Assembly (NCBI RefSeq): GCF_014698995.1
Contig: NZ_JACWZZ010000001.1
Location: forward strand, 1,322,501 to 1,386,500
From: Hymenobacter duratus
Lineage (GTDB): Bacteria; Bacteroidota; Bacteroidia; Cytophagales; Hymenobacteraceae
Direction of reading: 5' to 3'
Length of the DNA: 64,000 bases
The notes beneath the pieces were generated by a model, which saw nothing but the letters and a program-made list of their open reading frames with translations, had not been told where the DNA came from and made no database searches. Every line of letters starts with the position of its first letter. Position 1 is the stretch's first letter. Shown here in pieces: positions 8,711-17,309 of this stretch. The position numbers were made by a program, and so were the translations under genes.

Positions 8711-10213
8711 ATGCAAGCAAAACAAATGATGCTCGGTCTGCTCGGTTCCGCCGTATTGGGTGGTGGCGTGGCAGTGGGTGGGTATAAGCTGCTGGAACCA
8801 GAGCGCTCCAACGCGCCTCAGGTAGTAGCCGCTGACCCCAACATACGGTACACGAGTGAGCTGCGCAGCAGCAATTACGTGGTACCTGAAGGTCTCAACT
8901 TCACGGCCGCCGCCGCGTCCGTAACGCCGGCCGTAGTGCACGTCATGACGGAATATGCCCCGAAGGCCAGCCAGAGCGGCGGTGCCCGCATGGACCCGTT
9001 TCTGCGCCAGTTCTTCGGCGACGAGTTTGAGCAGTATCAGCAGCCCCAGCGTGGCCCACAGCAGGGTTCCGGCTCGGGCGTTATCATTGCAGCCAATGGC
9101 TACATCGTCACGAACAACCACGTAATTGACAAGGCCGATAAGATTGAGGTGGTGATGGACGACAAACGCAAGTTTGAAGCTGAGTTAGTCGGCACCGACC
9201 CCACCACCGACCTGGCCCTGCTAAAAGTGAAAGCCGATAACCTGCCTTTCATTCGCTACGGCAACTCTGACCAGGTGAAAGTAGGCGAGTGGGTGTTGGC
9301 CGTTGGCAACCCCTTCAATCTGAACTCCACGGTTACGGCCGGTATTATTTCGGCAAAGGGACGTAACATCAACATTCTGCGCGACCAGCAAGGCATGGGT
9401 ATTGAGTCGTTTCTGCAGACGGATGCTGTGGTGAACCCTGGCAACTCTGGCGGTGCCCTCGTGAACCTGAACGGCGACCTGATTGGCATTAACTCAGCTA
9501 TTGCTTCGCAGACTGGCTCGTTTGTCGGCTATTCCTTCGCGGTGCCCAGCTCCATCGTGAGTAAGGTGATAGACGACTTGCTGAAGTATAAAGTGGTGCA
9601 GCGCGCTCTGCTAGGAGTGCAGATCCGGGAAGTAGATGCCACGCTGGCCTCGGAGAAGAAGCTGAACTCGCTGAGTGGCGTGTACATCATGGGCTTGAGC
9701 AAGAACAGCTCGGCGGCTGATGCCGGCTTGAAAGAAGGCGACATCATCACCGAAATTAACGGTGCTAAGGTCAATACGTCGTCGCAGCTGCAGGAGCAGG
9801 TAGCCCGCTTCCGCCCCGGCGACAAAATCAAGGTGACCTACCTGCGCGGCAGCGACACTCGCACGGCCACGGCTACGCTGCGCAACTCCACCGGCACCAC
9901 CGATATCATTCGGGAAGAGCTGGCGAAGGCCATCAAATACGAGGGCGCGACGCTAGCTCCGGTAACCAGGCAGGAAATGAGCAAGCTCGGCCTGGAAGGT
10001 GGCGCCAAAATCAGCGGCATCAAGGGCTCCAACTTCCGCGAAACCGGCATCGACGATGGCTTCATCATCACCCGCATCGACAAGAACAAGGTGACCAAGC
10101 CGCAGGACGTGCAGCAGTTTCTGGAAGCAGCTAAAGAAACCCAGGGCGCGCTGGTAGAAGGCGTATACCCCGACGGCCGTAAAGCCTACTACCCAATCGG
10201 ACAGGCTGAGTAA
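8711..10213 (+). CDS. HtrA/Deg-family periplasmic serine protease
   Basis: A 500-residue Do-family protease and chaperone that degrades misfolded envelope proteins. It has an N-terminal signal or anchor (LLGSAVLGGGVAVGGYKLL), then the trypsin-like domain with His137 (TNNHVID), Asp167 (TTDLALL) and Ser246 (GNSGGAL), followed by two PDZ domains (about residues 300-390 and 410-495). Two PDZ domains make it DegP/DegQ-like rather than DegS-like. Between the signal and the protease domain is a Gln/Gly-rich loop (FEQYQQPQRGPQQGSG), comparable to the Q-linker or LA loop of DegP/DegQ. It has its own promoter and terminator. Confidence 0.96.
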   Translation: MQAKQMMLGLLGSAVLGGGVAVGGYKLLEPERSNAPQVVAADPNIRYTSELRSSNYVVPEGLNFTAAAASVTPAVVHVMTEYAPKASQSGGARMDPFLRQFFGDEFEQYQQPQRGPQQGSGSGVIIAANGYIVTNNHVIDKADKIEVVMDDKRKFEAELVGTDPTTDLALLKVKADNLPFIRYGNSDQVKVGEWVLAVGNPFNLNSTVTAGIISAKGRNINILRDQQGMGIESFLQTDAVVNPGNSGGALVNLNGDLIGINSAIASQTGSFVGYSFAVPSSIVSKVIDDLLKYKVVQRALLGVQIREVDATLASEKKLNSLSGVYIMGLSKNSSAADAGLKEGDIITEINGAKVNTSSQLQEQVARFRPGDKIKVTYLRGSDTRTATATLRNSTGTTDIIREELAKAIKYEGATLAPVTRQEMSKLGLEGGAKISGIKGSNFRETGIDDGFIITRIDKNKVTKPQDVQQFLEAAKETQGALVEGVYPDGRKAYYPIGQAE

Positions 10214-10234
10214 ATGATTGCCTCTCTCATGAAG

Positions 10235-10266
10235 AAGCCCCCGCCTTTCTGGTGGGGGCTTTTTTG
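10235..10266 (+). terminator. Intrinsic terminator after the HtrA gene
   Basis: AAGCCCCCGCC pairs with GGTGGGGGCTT (one wobble) around a 6-nt loop and is followed by TTTT. Confidence 0.88.
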
Positions 10267-10335
10267 TTGAGTATGAGGGAGTAGGCTAGCGGATTTCAGA
10301 TTTTACAGCGAAAGCAGACAAGCCGAAATTATAGT

Positions 10336-10371
10336 GGCAACGTTGCCGGCAACGTTGTCGGCAACGATTGC
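10336..10371 (+). promoter_or_regulatory. Tandem AACGTT operator upstream of the pectate lyase gene
   Basis: Three head-to-tail 12-nt units (GGCAACGTTGCC, GGCAACGTTGTC, GGCAACGATTGC) begin at 10336. The first is a perfect palindrome centred on AACGTT, the core typical of LacI/GalR-family operators. The site is 151 nt before the ATG. A close copy lies upstream of the divergent gene at 16023-17024. No LacI-type regulator gene is in the window. Confidence 0.65.
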
Positions 10372-10522
10372 ACAAATAAAGGCAGCCAGCGGAGGATAAG
10401 CCGGCCGGGACAGGCAGTAATATCGTGGTAGTTCGATGGTGGCAGGGCTGCCGGTGGGCCGATGAGCCGCGCCGCCGCCTGTGCCGCTGCCGGGCCAATT
10501 CCCACTTCTACTGTTCTGTTTC

Positions 10523-12268
10523 ATGTCGAGATTTTACGCCGCTCACCTCTGGCAAAGAGGTGGTCTGGCACTATTGGCCGTTCTCACGGCGGCCAGTGCC
10601 CAGGCCCAGGTGCCCTCCTTTCCCAGCGCCGAGGGCGCGGGCAAATTCACTTCCGGCGGCCGGGGCACGGTGGCGGTGCCTACCACAGTATTTGAGGTGA
10701 CCAATCTCAACGACGACAACCTGCCCGGAAGCCTGCGTTACGCGCTTACCACAGCTGCCACGCATCGCACCATTGTATTTCGAGTTTCGGGCACCATTCA
10801 TCTGCTGTCAGAATTGCGCGTAACTCGCGCTAATACCACCATTGCGGGCCAGACGGCTCCCGGTGACGGTATCTGCCTGGCCGACTATCCCTTCACCATC
10901 AGCGCCGACAACGTCATCATTCGGTTTGCGCGCTTCCGGATGGGCGACAAAAACCAAAACCAGGGCATGGTGAACGGCAGTGGCAGCGGCGACGCCTTCG
11001 GCGGACTGAGCCGTAAAAACATCATGGTAGACCATTGCACCATGAGCTGGTCGTCGGATGAGGCCTGCACGCTCTACCGCGGCGACAGCACGACGCTGCA
11101 GTGGAACCTCATTAGTGAGCCCCTGGACTACTCTTACCACTTCGAAACCGGCGACACCGACTTTGAACGGCACGCTTATGGCGGCATATGGGGCGGGCGC
11201 ACGGCCTCGTTCCACCACAACCTGCTGGCCCATATGCGCGGCCGTATGCCGCGCTTCGATGGCAGCCGTAACCTGACGCCCAACACCGCCGGCCAGGAAA
11301 ACGCCGACTTCCGCAACAACGTCATCTACAACTGGGCTAGCTACAACGTGAACGGTGGCGAAGGTGGCAACTACAACATCGTCAACAACTACTATAAGTC
11401 CGGGCCGTCTACGCCCACCAGTTCCTCGGGCGGCGTGCCGATTCGGAGCGAGGTGCTGAACCCGTACAAGCAGACTTCTTCGCCGGTACTGCCCTACGGC
11501 AAGTTCTATCTGACCGGCAACTACGTGGATGGCTACCCGGCCGTGACGGCCCGCAACTGGCTGGGCGTGGTGATGAGCGGCGGTACTCGCGCCGATACGG
11601 CTCAGGCCAAGGTAACGACGCCTTTCCCACTGCCCGCCGTGCCTACGCACACCGCCCTTGATGCCTACACAGCCGTCCTGCAGAAGGCTGGCTGCGTGCT
11701 GCCCACCCGCGACGCACTGGACCAGCGCATTGTGCAGGACGTTATCAACCGCACAGGCAGCCTGATTGATGTGCAAGGTGGCTTCCCGCACGGCACGCCC
11801 TACGCGCAGACTACCGGCGCTTGGCCCGTACTCAACTCGTTGCCGGCCCCTACGGACACCGACCACGACGGCATGCCCGATACCTGGGAGCTGGCCAACG
11901 GCCTCAACCCCAACAACGCCGCTGACCGCAACAACCGGGGCGCTTCGGGCTACACAGCCCTTGAAAACTACCTGAACGGTCTTACGGCAACTGTACTGTC
12001 GGCTCCGGCAGCTGCCCAAACTGCCGCCACTGCGCTGCAGCTGTACCCGAACCCGGCGCAGGAACAGCTTATGCTGGCTCATCCGCAGGCCGCCCGTGGC
12101 GCACAGGTGCAGGTGTATAGCCTGATGGGGCAGCTGCTGACGACAGTGCCCGTCGAGCCCGGCTCGCTGGAAACGCAGGTATCCACGGCGGCTCTGGCGC
12201 CTGGTAGCTACCTGCTCCATTACACCGACGGTGCCGTGCGCCTTTCGGCCCGTTTTGGCCGGCAGTAA
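10523..12268 (+). CDS. Secreted pectate lyase (PL1) with T9SS sorting domain
   Basis: The 581-residue protein should cleave polygalacturonate by beta-elimination outside the cell. It has a signal peptide (LALLAVLTAASAQAQ), a right-handed beta-helix of the PL1 type (about residues 20-400) with MVDHCTMSWSSDEACTLYRG, HHNLLAHMRGRMPRFDGS and NNVIYNW, a Ca-binding-like loop DTDHDGMPDTWE near residue 445, and a C-terminal type A sorting domain (LQLYPNPAQEQL to the end) for the T9SS. The ATG at 10523 gives the signal peptide; the open frame extends 14 codons further up. A tandem operator lies 151 nt upstream, and a pectinesterase gene follows on the same strand. Confidence 0.92.
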   Translation: MSRFYAAHLWQRGGLALLAVLTAASAQAQVPSFPSAEGAGKFTSGGRGTVAVPTTVFEVTNLNDDNLPGSLRYALTTAATHRTIVFRVSGTIHLLSELRVTRANTTIAGQTAPGDGICLADYPFTISADNVIIRFARFRMGDKNQNQGMVNGSGSGDAFGGLSRKNIMVDHCTMSWSSDEACTLYRGDSTTLQWNLISEPLDYSYHFETGDTDFERHAYGGIWGGRTASFHHNLLAHMRGRMPRFDGSRNLTPNTAGQENADFRNNVIYNWASYNVNGGEGGNYNIVNNYYKSGPSTPTSSSGGVPIRSEVLNPYKQTSSPVLPYGKFYLTGNYVDGYPAVTARNWLGVVMSGGTRADTAQAKVTTPFPLPAVPTHTALDAYTAVLQKAGCVLPTRDALDQRIVQDVINRTGSLIDVQGGFPHGTPYAQTTGAWPVLNSLPAPTDTDHDGMPDTWELANGLNPNNAADRNNRGASGYTALENYLNGLTATVLSAPAAAQTAATALQLYPNPAQEQLMLAHPQAARGAQVQVYSLMGQLLTTVPVEPGSLETQVSTAALAPGSYLLHYTDGAVRLSARFGRQ

Positions 12269-12286
12269 CACCGCCTTATAGTACAG

Positions 12287-12320
12287 GAGCCGGCCTATCA
12301 GGTCGGCTCTTGGGCTTTTG
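12287..12320 (+). terminator. Weak terminator-like hairpin after the pectate lyase gene
   Basis: GAGCCGGCC pairs with GGTCGGCTC (one wobble), followed by TTGGGCTTTT. The T-run is interrupted, so read-through into the pectinesterase gene is likely. Confidence 0.4.
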
Positions 12321-12363
12321 AGCCCTGATTCCGCTGCTCTTTCTTACCCAAAATTCCCACTAT

Positions 12364-15300
12364 ATGTCCAACACTTTTACGCTTAGAGGCTGGCTCATGA
12401 CCTGTTGTGTCGTGCTGCTCAGCGTGCTCGGGAACCGGGCTTTTGCCTACGATGTGGTGGTGGCCAAAGACGGAACCGGCAACTTCACCACCGTGCAGGC
12501 CGCCATCAATGCCGCGCCTACGGGCCGCACGGCGGCCTACACCATCTTCATCAAAAACGGCCGCTACAAAGAGAAAATAGCGGTGCCCAGCAATAAGCCG
12601 TTTCTGCAGCTGGTGGGCGAGAGTGTAGCCAATACCATTCTCACCTACGATGACGGTGCCAGCACGCCCGCCCCTGGCGGCGGTACCATCGGTACCCAGA
12701 ATTCCGCCAGCTTCAGCATCAGCGCCGACGATTTCTCGGCCCTGAATATTACCTTCGAAAATTCCTTCGGAGATGGCTCGCAGGCGGTGGCCGTGCTGGT
12801 GAATGCCGACCGCGCCGCCTTCAAAAACTGCCGCTTCCTCGGCAACCAGGACACGCTCTACACCAAAGGCAACGGCACGCCCCGCCACTATTTCCGCGAC
12901 TGTTACATCGACGGCAACGTGGACTTCATCTTTGGCAGTTCGGTGGCGCTGTTTGAGAACTGCGTGGTGTATGCTAAGGCCCGCACCTCTACTGGCAGCT
13001 CGTTTATCACGGCCGCCAACACGCCCGCTGGCCAGACCTACGGCTACGTATTCAAGAAAACCAAGCTACCGGCCAACACCGGCGGCACGCTCTACTACCT
13101 GGGTCGGCCGTGGCAGAACTCCACCGGCAGCTCGCCGCTGTCCAATAACAAAACCGTGTTCATCAGCAGCACGGTGGGCGCCAACCTACTGCAGCCGGCC
13201 GGCTGGGTAACCTGGGACGCGGGCACCAACACCAGCCTCATCACCTACGCCGAATTCCGGAGCCGCTACTACTCCGGCAACCTGATGCCCACGACTTCGC
13301 GCATGTCTTGGTCGCAGCAGCTGACCCCGGCTGATACGGCCATCTACAACCGCAGCGCCATGTTTGGCACCTGGGACCCGTGCACGGTGGCCACCGGCTT
13401 CTGCGCTAGCACCACGCCTGATATTGCTGTTTCTAACCTGCGGGCCGTGAAAGGCGCCACGCAGGCTACTATCAGCTGGAACATCAGCTGGGCGATGGAT
13501 CAGATCAAGTACGAGCTGTTCCGCTCCGCCGATAACACCACGTTCAGCAAAGTGTATGAGGTGACTGCCGCTACCGACTCGCTCGTAAACTTCCAGACCA
13601 CCGATGCGCTGCCGGCCGCCGGCACCGCCTACTACTATTACATCCGCGCCTCGAAAGCCGGCCTGACTACGCATACCACTGAAACCATTCAGGTTTCGAG
13701 CATCCAGACGCTGACTGCAACCGGCACGCTGGGCGCTTTCACGCAGTATGCCGGCACTCCTTCCGCTACGCAGAGCTACAGCCTGAGCGGCGCCAACCTA
13801 ACCGGCAACGTGACCGTGACGCCTCCAAGCGGTTACGAGGTATCGTCCAACGGCGGCACCAACTGGTACACAAGTGCCACGCCACTGGTGCTCACGCCCG
13901 CCAGCAACACGCTACCGGCCACTACCATTAGTGTGCGGCTGAATGCGGCGGCGGCAGGCACGTATGCCGGAAATATCACACACACGAGCCCTAACGCCAC
14001 GGCGGTTTCGGTGGCCGTGACGGGCAGCCGCGTAACAGGCAGCGCCCCGGTTTCGGCGCCTCTGCAGTGGTGGCCGCTGAAGGTGAACAACCAGGACAGC
14101 GTGGCGGTGCGCTCGGCAGGCGTTACGCCCAGCGTTGCCGTACTGCGCAACTTGTACGTGTCCAATGGCACGACGGTGCCCGCCATCAAAGCCTATTCCA
14201 ACACCTTCGGACAGGCTTTCGGGGTGACGGCCAACGGCGACGGGTCGTGGGGGACGGCTGCGGGCGGACCGGGTGGCAATCTGAGCCGCCGCTTCTACGA
14301 GCAGTTTACGGTGACAGCCGCTGCTGGCCAGACGCTTCGAATTGACTCGCTGCTGTTGACCTCTGCTTTCTATAACACGTCCAGCAACACGAAGCTGGCC
14401 GTGGTGTATTCCCGTAGTGGTTTCGTGAGCGACTCGGCCGATGTGATTGGCGGGCGCGGCCCGGCGGGCGGCCTGTTGAGCACCGCCAACGGTGCTTTCG
14501 CCACCCCAATTCTACTAGCCAACCAAACTGGCGGACCTACGAACACCTACCGCCTCGTCTTCAGCTCGGCGGGCGTGACGCTCACGGCCGGCCAGACCCT
14601 GACGTTCCGCTTGTACTTCAGCTGCGGCAGCTCCAGTACTGGCCGCTACGCGCTGCTGAAAAACGTATTGGTGACGGGCGAGAATACCACTCCGGTTGCC
14701 TGCAACGCCGCCTTCACGTACGCTGCGGCTACATATTGCCAGAGCGGCGCTAACCCTTCGCCGACCATTACGGGAACCAGCGGCGGCGCCTTCACCTCGA
14801 CGGCTGGCCTGAGTCTGAATGCTGCTACCGGCGAAATCAACCTGGCGGCCAGTACAGCCGGCACCTACACCATCACTTACACCAACAGCCCTACCTGCAA
14901 CGCCACGGCTACCGTTTCCATCACGGCACCCGCTACAGCCGGATTCACATATCCCGCCACGGCCAGCTACTGCGCGGGTAGCACCGGCACGGTAGCGGCT
15001 ACGCTGGCTACCGGTGCCACGGTTGGCACGTTCTCGTCTACGGCAGGACTGACTATCAATGCCAGCACCGGTGTCATCAATCTGGCAACCAGCACGGCCG
15101 GTACTTACACGGTTACCAACACGGTAGCAGCCGCCAGCGGTTGTGCCGCGGTAAGCAGCACCACCACAGTCACCCTCAACGCCACACCTACGCGGCCTAC
15201 GGTGACGCCAGTATACAACGGCGCTACCACCACGCTCAGCAGTTCCAGCGCCACGGGCAACCAATGGTACCTCAACAATATCCTCATCAGTGGGGCTACG

Positions 15301-15675
15301 GCCCAGACCTATGTGGTGAACTCGGCAGCGCAGTTTGGCACGTATACCGTCGTGACGACCGGAGCGGGTGGATGCGCTTCGGCGGCTTCTCTGCCCCTGA
15401 TTGTGAACTCCAGCGCCAAGCCACTGGCGGGCTCTTTCCTGGCTGTGTTTCCGAACCCCACGCTTGATGGCAACGTGCTGCTGGAACTGACCGGCTACCG
15501 CAAGCCGGTACAGCTAACCCTGCTGAACGCCTTGGGCCAGACCATGCAAACCCGCACGGTGCCTGCCGGCCAGACCCAGCAACTACTTGACCTGAGCGCC
15601 CTGCCCGCTGGCGTATACATGCTGCGCGCTGCCACAGAAGGCGGCATCGATATGCGCCGAATTGTGCGGCAGTAG
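12364..15675 (+). CDS. Multidomain secreted pectinesterase (CE8) with T9SS sorting domain
   Basis: A 1103-residue protein. After a signal peptide ending near VLGNRAFA, residues about 28-335 are a CE8 pectin methylesterase with the catalytic Asp163 (NQDTLY), Asp187 (GNVDFIFG) and Arg248 (GRPWQ). Then come a fibronectin-III-like domain (about 350-445), a beta-sandwich module with PPSGYEVSSNGGTNW (about 450-555), an unnamed domain (about 566-772) homologous to the separate protein at 16023-17024, two similar PKD/Ig-like repeats with a FTY-x-A-x-YC-type start (about 778-945), another Ig-like module, and a type A sorting domain (VFPNPTLDGN to the end). It removes methyl esters so pectate lyase can act. 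Two Ig-like repeats and adhesive modules suggest cell-surface display. Confidence 0.93.
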   Translation: MSNTFTLRGWLMTCCVVLLSVLGNRAFAYDVVVAKDGTGNFTTVQAAINAAPTGRTAAYTIFIKNGRYKEKIAVPSNKPFLQLVGESVANTILTYDDGASTPAPGGGTIGTQNSASFSISADDFSALNITFENSFGDGSQAVAVLVNADRAAFKNCRFLGNQDTLYTKGNGTPRHYFRDCYIDGNVDFIFGSSVALFENCVVYAKARTSTGSSFITAANTPAGQTYGYVFKKTKLPANTGGTLYYLGRPWQNSTGSSPLSNNKTVFISSTVGANLLQPAGWVTWDAGTNTSLITYAEFRSRYYSGNLMPTTSRMSWSQQLTPADTAIYNRSAMFGTWDPCTVATGFCASTTPDIAVSNLRAVKGATQATISWNISWAMDQIKYELFRSADNTTFSKVYEVTAATDSLVNFQTTDALPAAGTAYYYYIRASKAGLTTHTTETIQVSSIQTLTATGTLGAFTQYAGTPSATQSYSLSGANLTGNVTVTPPSGYEVSSNGGTNWYTSATPLVLTPASNTLPATTISVRLNAAAAGTYAGNITHTSPNATAVSVAVTGSRVTGSAPVSAPLQWWPLKVNNQDSVAVRSAGVTPSVAVLRNLYVSNGTTVPAIKAYSNTFGQAFGVTANGDGSWGTAAGGPGGNLSRRFYEQFTVTAAAGQTLRIDSLLLTSAFYNTSSNTKLAVVYSRSGFVSDSADVIGGRGPAGGLLSTANGAFATPILLANQTGGPTNTYRLVFSSAGVTLTAGQTLTFRLYFSCGSSSTGRYALLKNVLVTGENTTPVACNAAFTYAAATYCQSGANPSPTITGTSGGAFTSTAGLSLNAATGEINLAASTAGTYTITYTNSPTCNATATVSITAPATAGFTYPATASYCAGSTGTVAATLATGATVGTFSSTAGLTINASTGVINLATSTAGTYTVTNTVAAASGCAAVSSTTTVTLNATPTRPTVTPVYNGATTTLSSSSATGNQWYLNNILISGATAQTYVVNSAAQFGTYTVVTTGAGGCASAASLPLIVNSSAKPLAGSFLAVFPNPTLDGNVLLELTGYRKPVQLTLLNALGQTMQTRTVPAGQTQQLLDLSALPAGVYMLRAATEGGIDMRRIVRQ

Positions 15676-15710
15676 ACCTTCTAATAAGCCTAAGCACTCG
15701 TAGTTGATAG

Positions 15711-15744
15711 AAACGGCCCGCTGGTAGTACCAGCGGGCCGTTTT
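15711..15744 (+). terminator. Intrinsic terminator after the pectinesterase gene
   Basis: A 14-bp perfect stem (AAACGGCCCGCTGG / CCAGCGGGCCGTTT) with a 5-nt loop and a T tail. Confidence 0.92.
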
Positions 15745-15771
15745 GCCTGTTATGGGATGTGCCGATGGGAC

Positions 15772-15914
15772 GTGGCCGGCAACTACTGCACGGCCAGTGC
15801 CTGCACCTTTGCGCCGCTCTACCGCTACACCAGCAGCCTGCCCCCAACGCCGGCGTGAAGGCCGTAGTGATGCAGGGTGCCGGCGTTGGTAAGATCAGGA
15901 AAGCGCAGAAGTAA
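15772..15914 (+). pseudogene. Frameshifted relic of a pectate-lyase C-terminus
   Basis: In one frame the stretch reads CTFAPLYRYTSSLP; one base later it continues as PNAGVKAVVMQGAGVGK to a TAA at 15912. Joining them needs one extra C in the run of five C at 15841-15845, giving an unbroken Tyr-x-Tyr-Thr ... Val-Lys ... AGVGK ending like that of many Bacteroidota PL1 lyases. No start or N-terminal part remains. The assignment rests on a short motif, so other secreted carbohydrate enzymes are possible. Confidence 0.45.
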
Positions 15915-15962
15915 AAGGCTCGGAAATTCGGTGGGATACCAGGAGCCAAACGAACCAACCCT

Positions 15963-16010
15963 GCACAGAAAAAGGGCCGCCGGATAGTTCCGGCGGCCCT
16001 TTTTCTGTGC
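15963..16010 (-). terminator. Long terminator hairpin for the minus-strand pectin-island gene
   Basis: A perfect 21-bp inverted repeat around a 6-nt loop (left arm starts GCACAGAAAAAGGGCC, right arm ends GGCCCTTTTTCTGTGC). It lies 12 nt after the stop of the minus-strand gene at 16023 and has T-runs on both strands, so it can act bidirectionally. Confidence 0.9.
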
Positions 16011-16022
16011 GGGTCGTGCTGA

Positions 16023-17024
16023 CTATTGCTTGGCCAGCTTGGCAATTCGCCGCTCAGTGGCGGTGCGGTATTCTACCTGGTAGAGGCCGGCAGGCAGGCT
16101 GGGCAGATCCAGCACGGTGCTGCGGGTGCCGGGGCGTACGGCCGTGGTGCTCAGGTGCTGGCCGGTGAGGCTGTACACCTGCACAGTGGCCGCCTGCGGA
16201 GCCGCGTCATGCGCTACCGTAATGGCCTGCCCGAACGGGTTAGGATAGGCCGTAAGCGGCTGGCTGGCTACGGCAGCCCTGGTATCCAAGGTCTGGCGGC
16301 CTTTGATGATGACATTCTTCAGCAAAGCGTAGCGGCCGGCGCTGGAAGAGCTGCAGCTTACGTAGAGGCGTACCGTCAGGGTCTGGCCTGCTGTGAGCGT
16401 TACGCCGGTAGCGCCGTTCAGTGCCAGACGGTAAACGTTGCTGTTCGGAGAGCCGGACGATACCTGCGTCAGGGCCACGGGGTTGGTAGGGCCGCCGGTA
16501 GTAGGGGAGGCGAAAATCCCGCCCGGACCTTTGCCGCCCGTCACTTCGGCCGAGTCGGCGGCAAAGTTGCTCAACGAATAGGCAGCAGCGAGCAGCGTGC
16601 CGCTCTGCGAGGCGTAAAAGCCCGCCGTCACAATAACTGAGTCGGCGCGGCCGGTAGAGCCGGCCGTGGTAGTCACGGTGAACTGCTCGTAGAAGCCGCG
16701 GCGGATGCTGCCACCTGTGCCGCCCGCGCTGGTGCTCCAGTTGCCGCCGGCCGCATTCACCCCAAACGACTGCCCGTAGAGCGTAGAATAAGCCGGAATT
16801 ACGGACCCATCACCCACCACAAACTTGCGGAACGTAGTAGCGCCGCCGGTTACGTTGGCGGAGCGCACAGCGGCACTGTCTTGGTTGTTGGCACGCATGG
16901 GCCAGTGCTTGTAAACCGGCGTGGCCGTTTGGGCCAGGGCAGCGGTGCTCAGGCAGCCAGCGGCCAGCAGCAGCACAAACCGACGGAAAGCGAAAGGTCC
17001 CCGAAAACGTAGAGGTGTAAACAT
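16023..17024 (-). CDS. Secreted T9SS protein sharing an unnamed domain with the pectinesterase
   Basis: The 333-residue product has a signal peptide (LLLAAGCLSTAALAQ), then one domain (about residues 38-245) and a type A sorting domain (LTAYPNPFGQAI to the end). The central domain matches pectinesterase residues 566-772 segment by segment: WPMRANNQDSAAVRSA versus WPLKVNNQDSVAVRSA, RGFYEQFTVT versus RRFYEQFTVT, VTLTAGQTL in both, and SSSAGRYALLKNVI versus SSSTGRYALLKNVL. No catalytic motif is evident, so a glycan-binding role is a guess from context. Upstream it has a copy of the AACGTT operator found before the pectate lyase gene. Confidence 0.75.
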   Translation of the reverse strand: MFTPLRFRGPFAFRRFVLLLAAGCLSTAALAQTATPVYKHWPMRANNQDSAAVRSANVTGGATTFRKFVVGDGSVIPAYSTLYGQSFGVNAAGGNWSTSAGGTGGSIRRGFYEQFTVTTTAGSTGRADSVIVTAGFYASQSGTLLAAAYSLSNFAADSAEVTGGKGPGGIFASPTTGGPTNPVALTQVSSGSPNSNVYRLALNGATGVTLTAGQTLTVRLYVSCSSSSAGRYALLKNVIIKGRQTLDTRAAVASQPLTAYPNPFGQAITVAHDAAPQAATVQVYSLTGQHLSTTAVRPGTRSTVLDLPSLPAGLYQVEYRTATERRIAKLAKQ

Positions 17025-17150
17025 GGAAAACAGAAAAATGGTGGGAATTGACAGGTTGGCACGCGCCTGATTGCCTTGCAGTTGCCAGAGCGCGGAGTGA
17101 AGTTTCAGAATCGGGCTGCCAAATGGAAGTAGTAGTCAGGGTTTAGTTGT

Positions 17151-17174
17151 GCAAACGTTGTCGGGAACGTTGCC
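17151..17174 (-). promoter_or_regulatory. AACGTT double operator upstream of the minus-strand pectin-island gene
   Basis: Two 12-nt units (GCAAACGTTGTC, GGGAACGTTGCC) with AACGTT centres 12 nt apart. Read on the minus strand, this site and the pectate-lyase operator agree at 22 of 26 positions, including the outer GGCAACGTT and TTGCAC. It lies 127 nt before the start of the gene at 17024. Confidence 0.6.
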
Positions 17175-17260
17175 GGAAGTCCGAAGCAGAAGCCGGAATG
17201 GAAAAGCGCGGGCCGTAAGATTCGGCTGGACTACGGCAGAGGGCCCCGGTTCTAATTTCT

Positions 17261-17268
17261 TAGCTTTG
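17261..17268 (+). promoter_or_regulatory. -7 promoter element for the aldehyde dehydrogenase gene
   Basis: TAGCTTTG is a full match to TAnnTTTG, 41 nt before the ATG at 17310. No clear -33 TTTG is seen. Confidence 0.5.
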
Positions 17269-17309
17269 CTAGTCAGTAGGCTACCATTCTCTTTTCATTC
17301 ATCCCACCC

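Noticed and set aside
10336..10371. Three 12-nt repeats considered as a minimal CRISPR array
   Set aside because: The units are contiguous without spacers, contain palindromic AACGTT cores, and recur upstream of a second pectin-island gene. This fits an operator.
10808..12271. 487-codon minus-strand frame over the pectate lyase gene
   Set aside because: It is fully antisense to a gene with a signal peptide, catalytic motifs and sorting domain; the composition is that of a GC-rich shadow.
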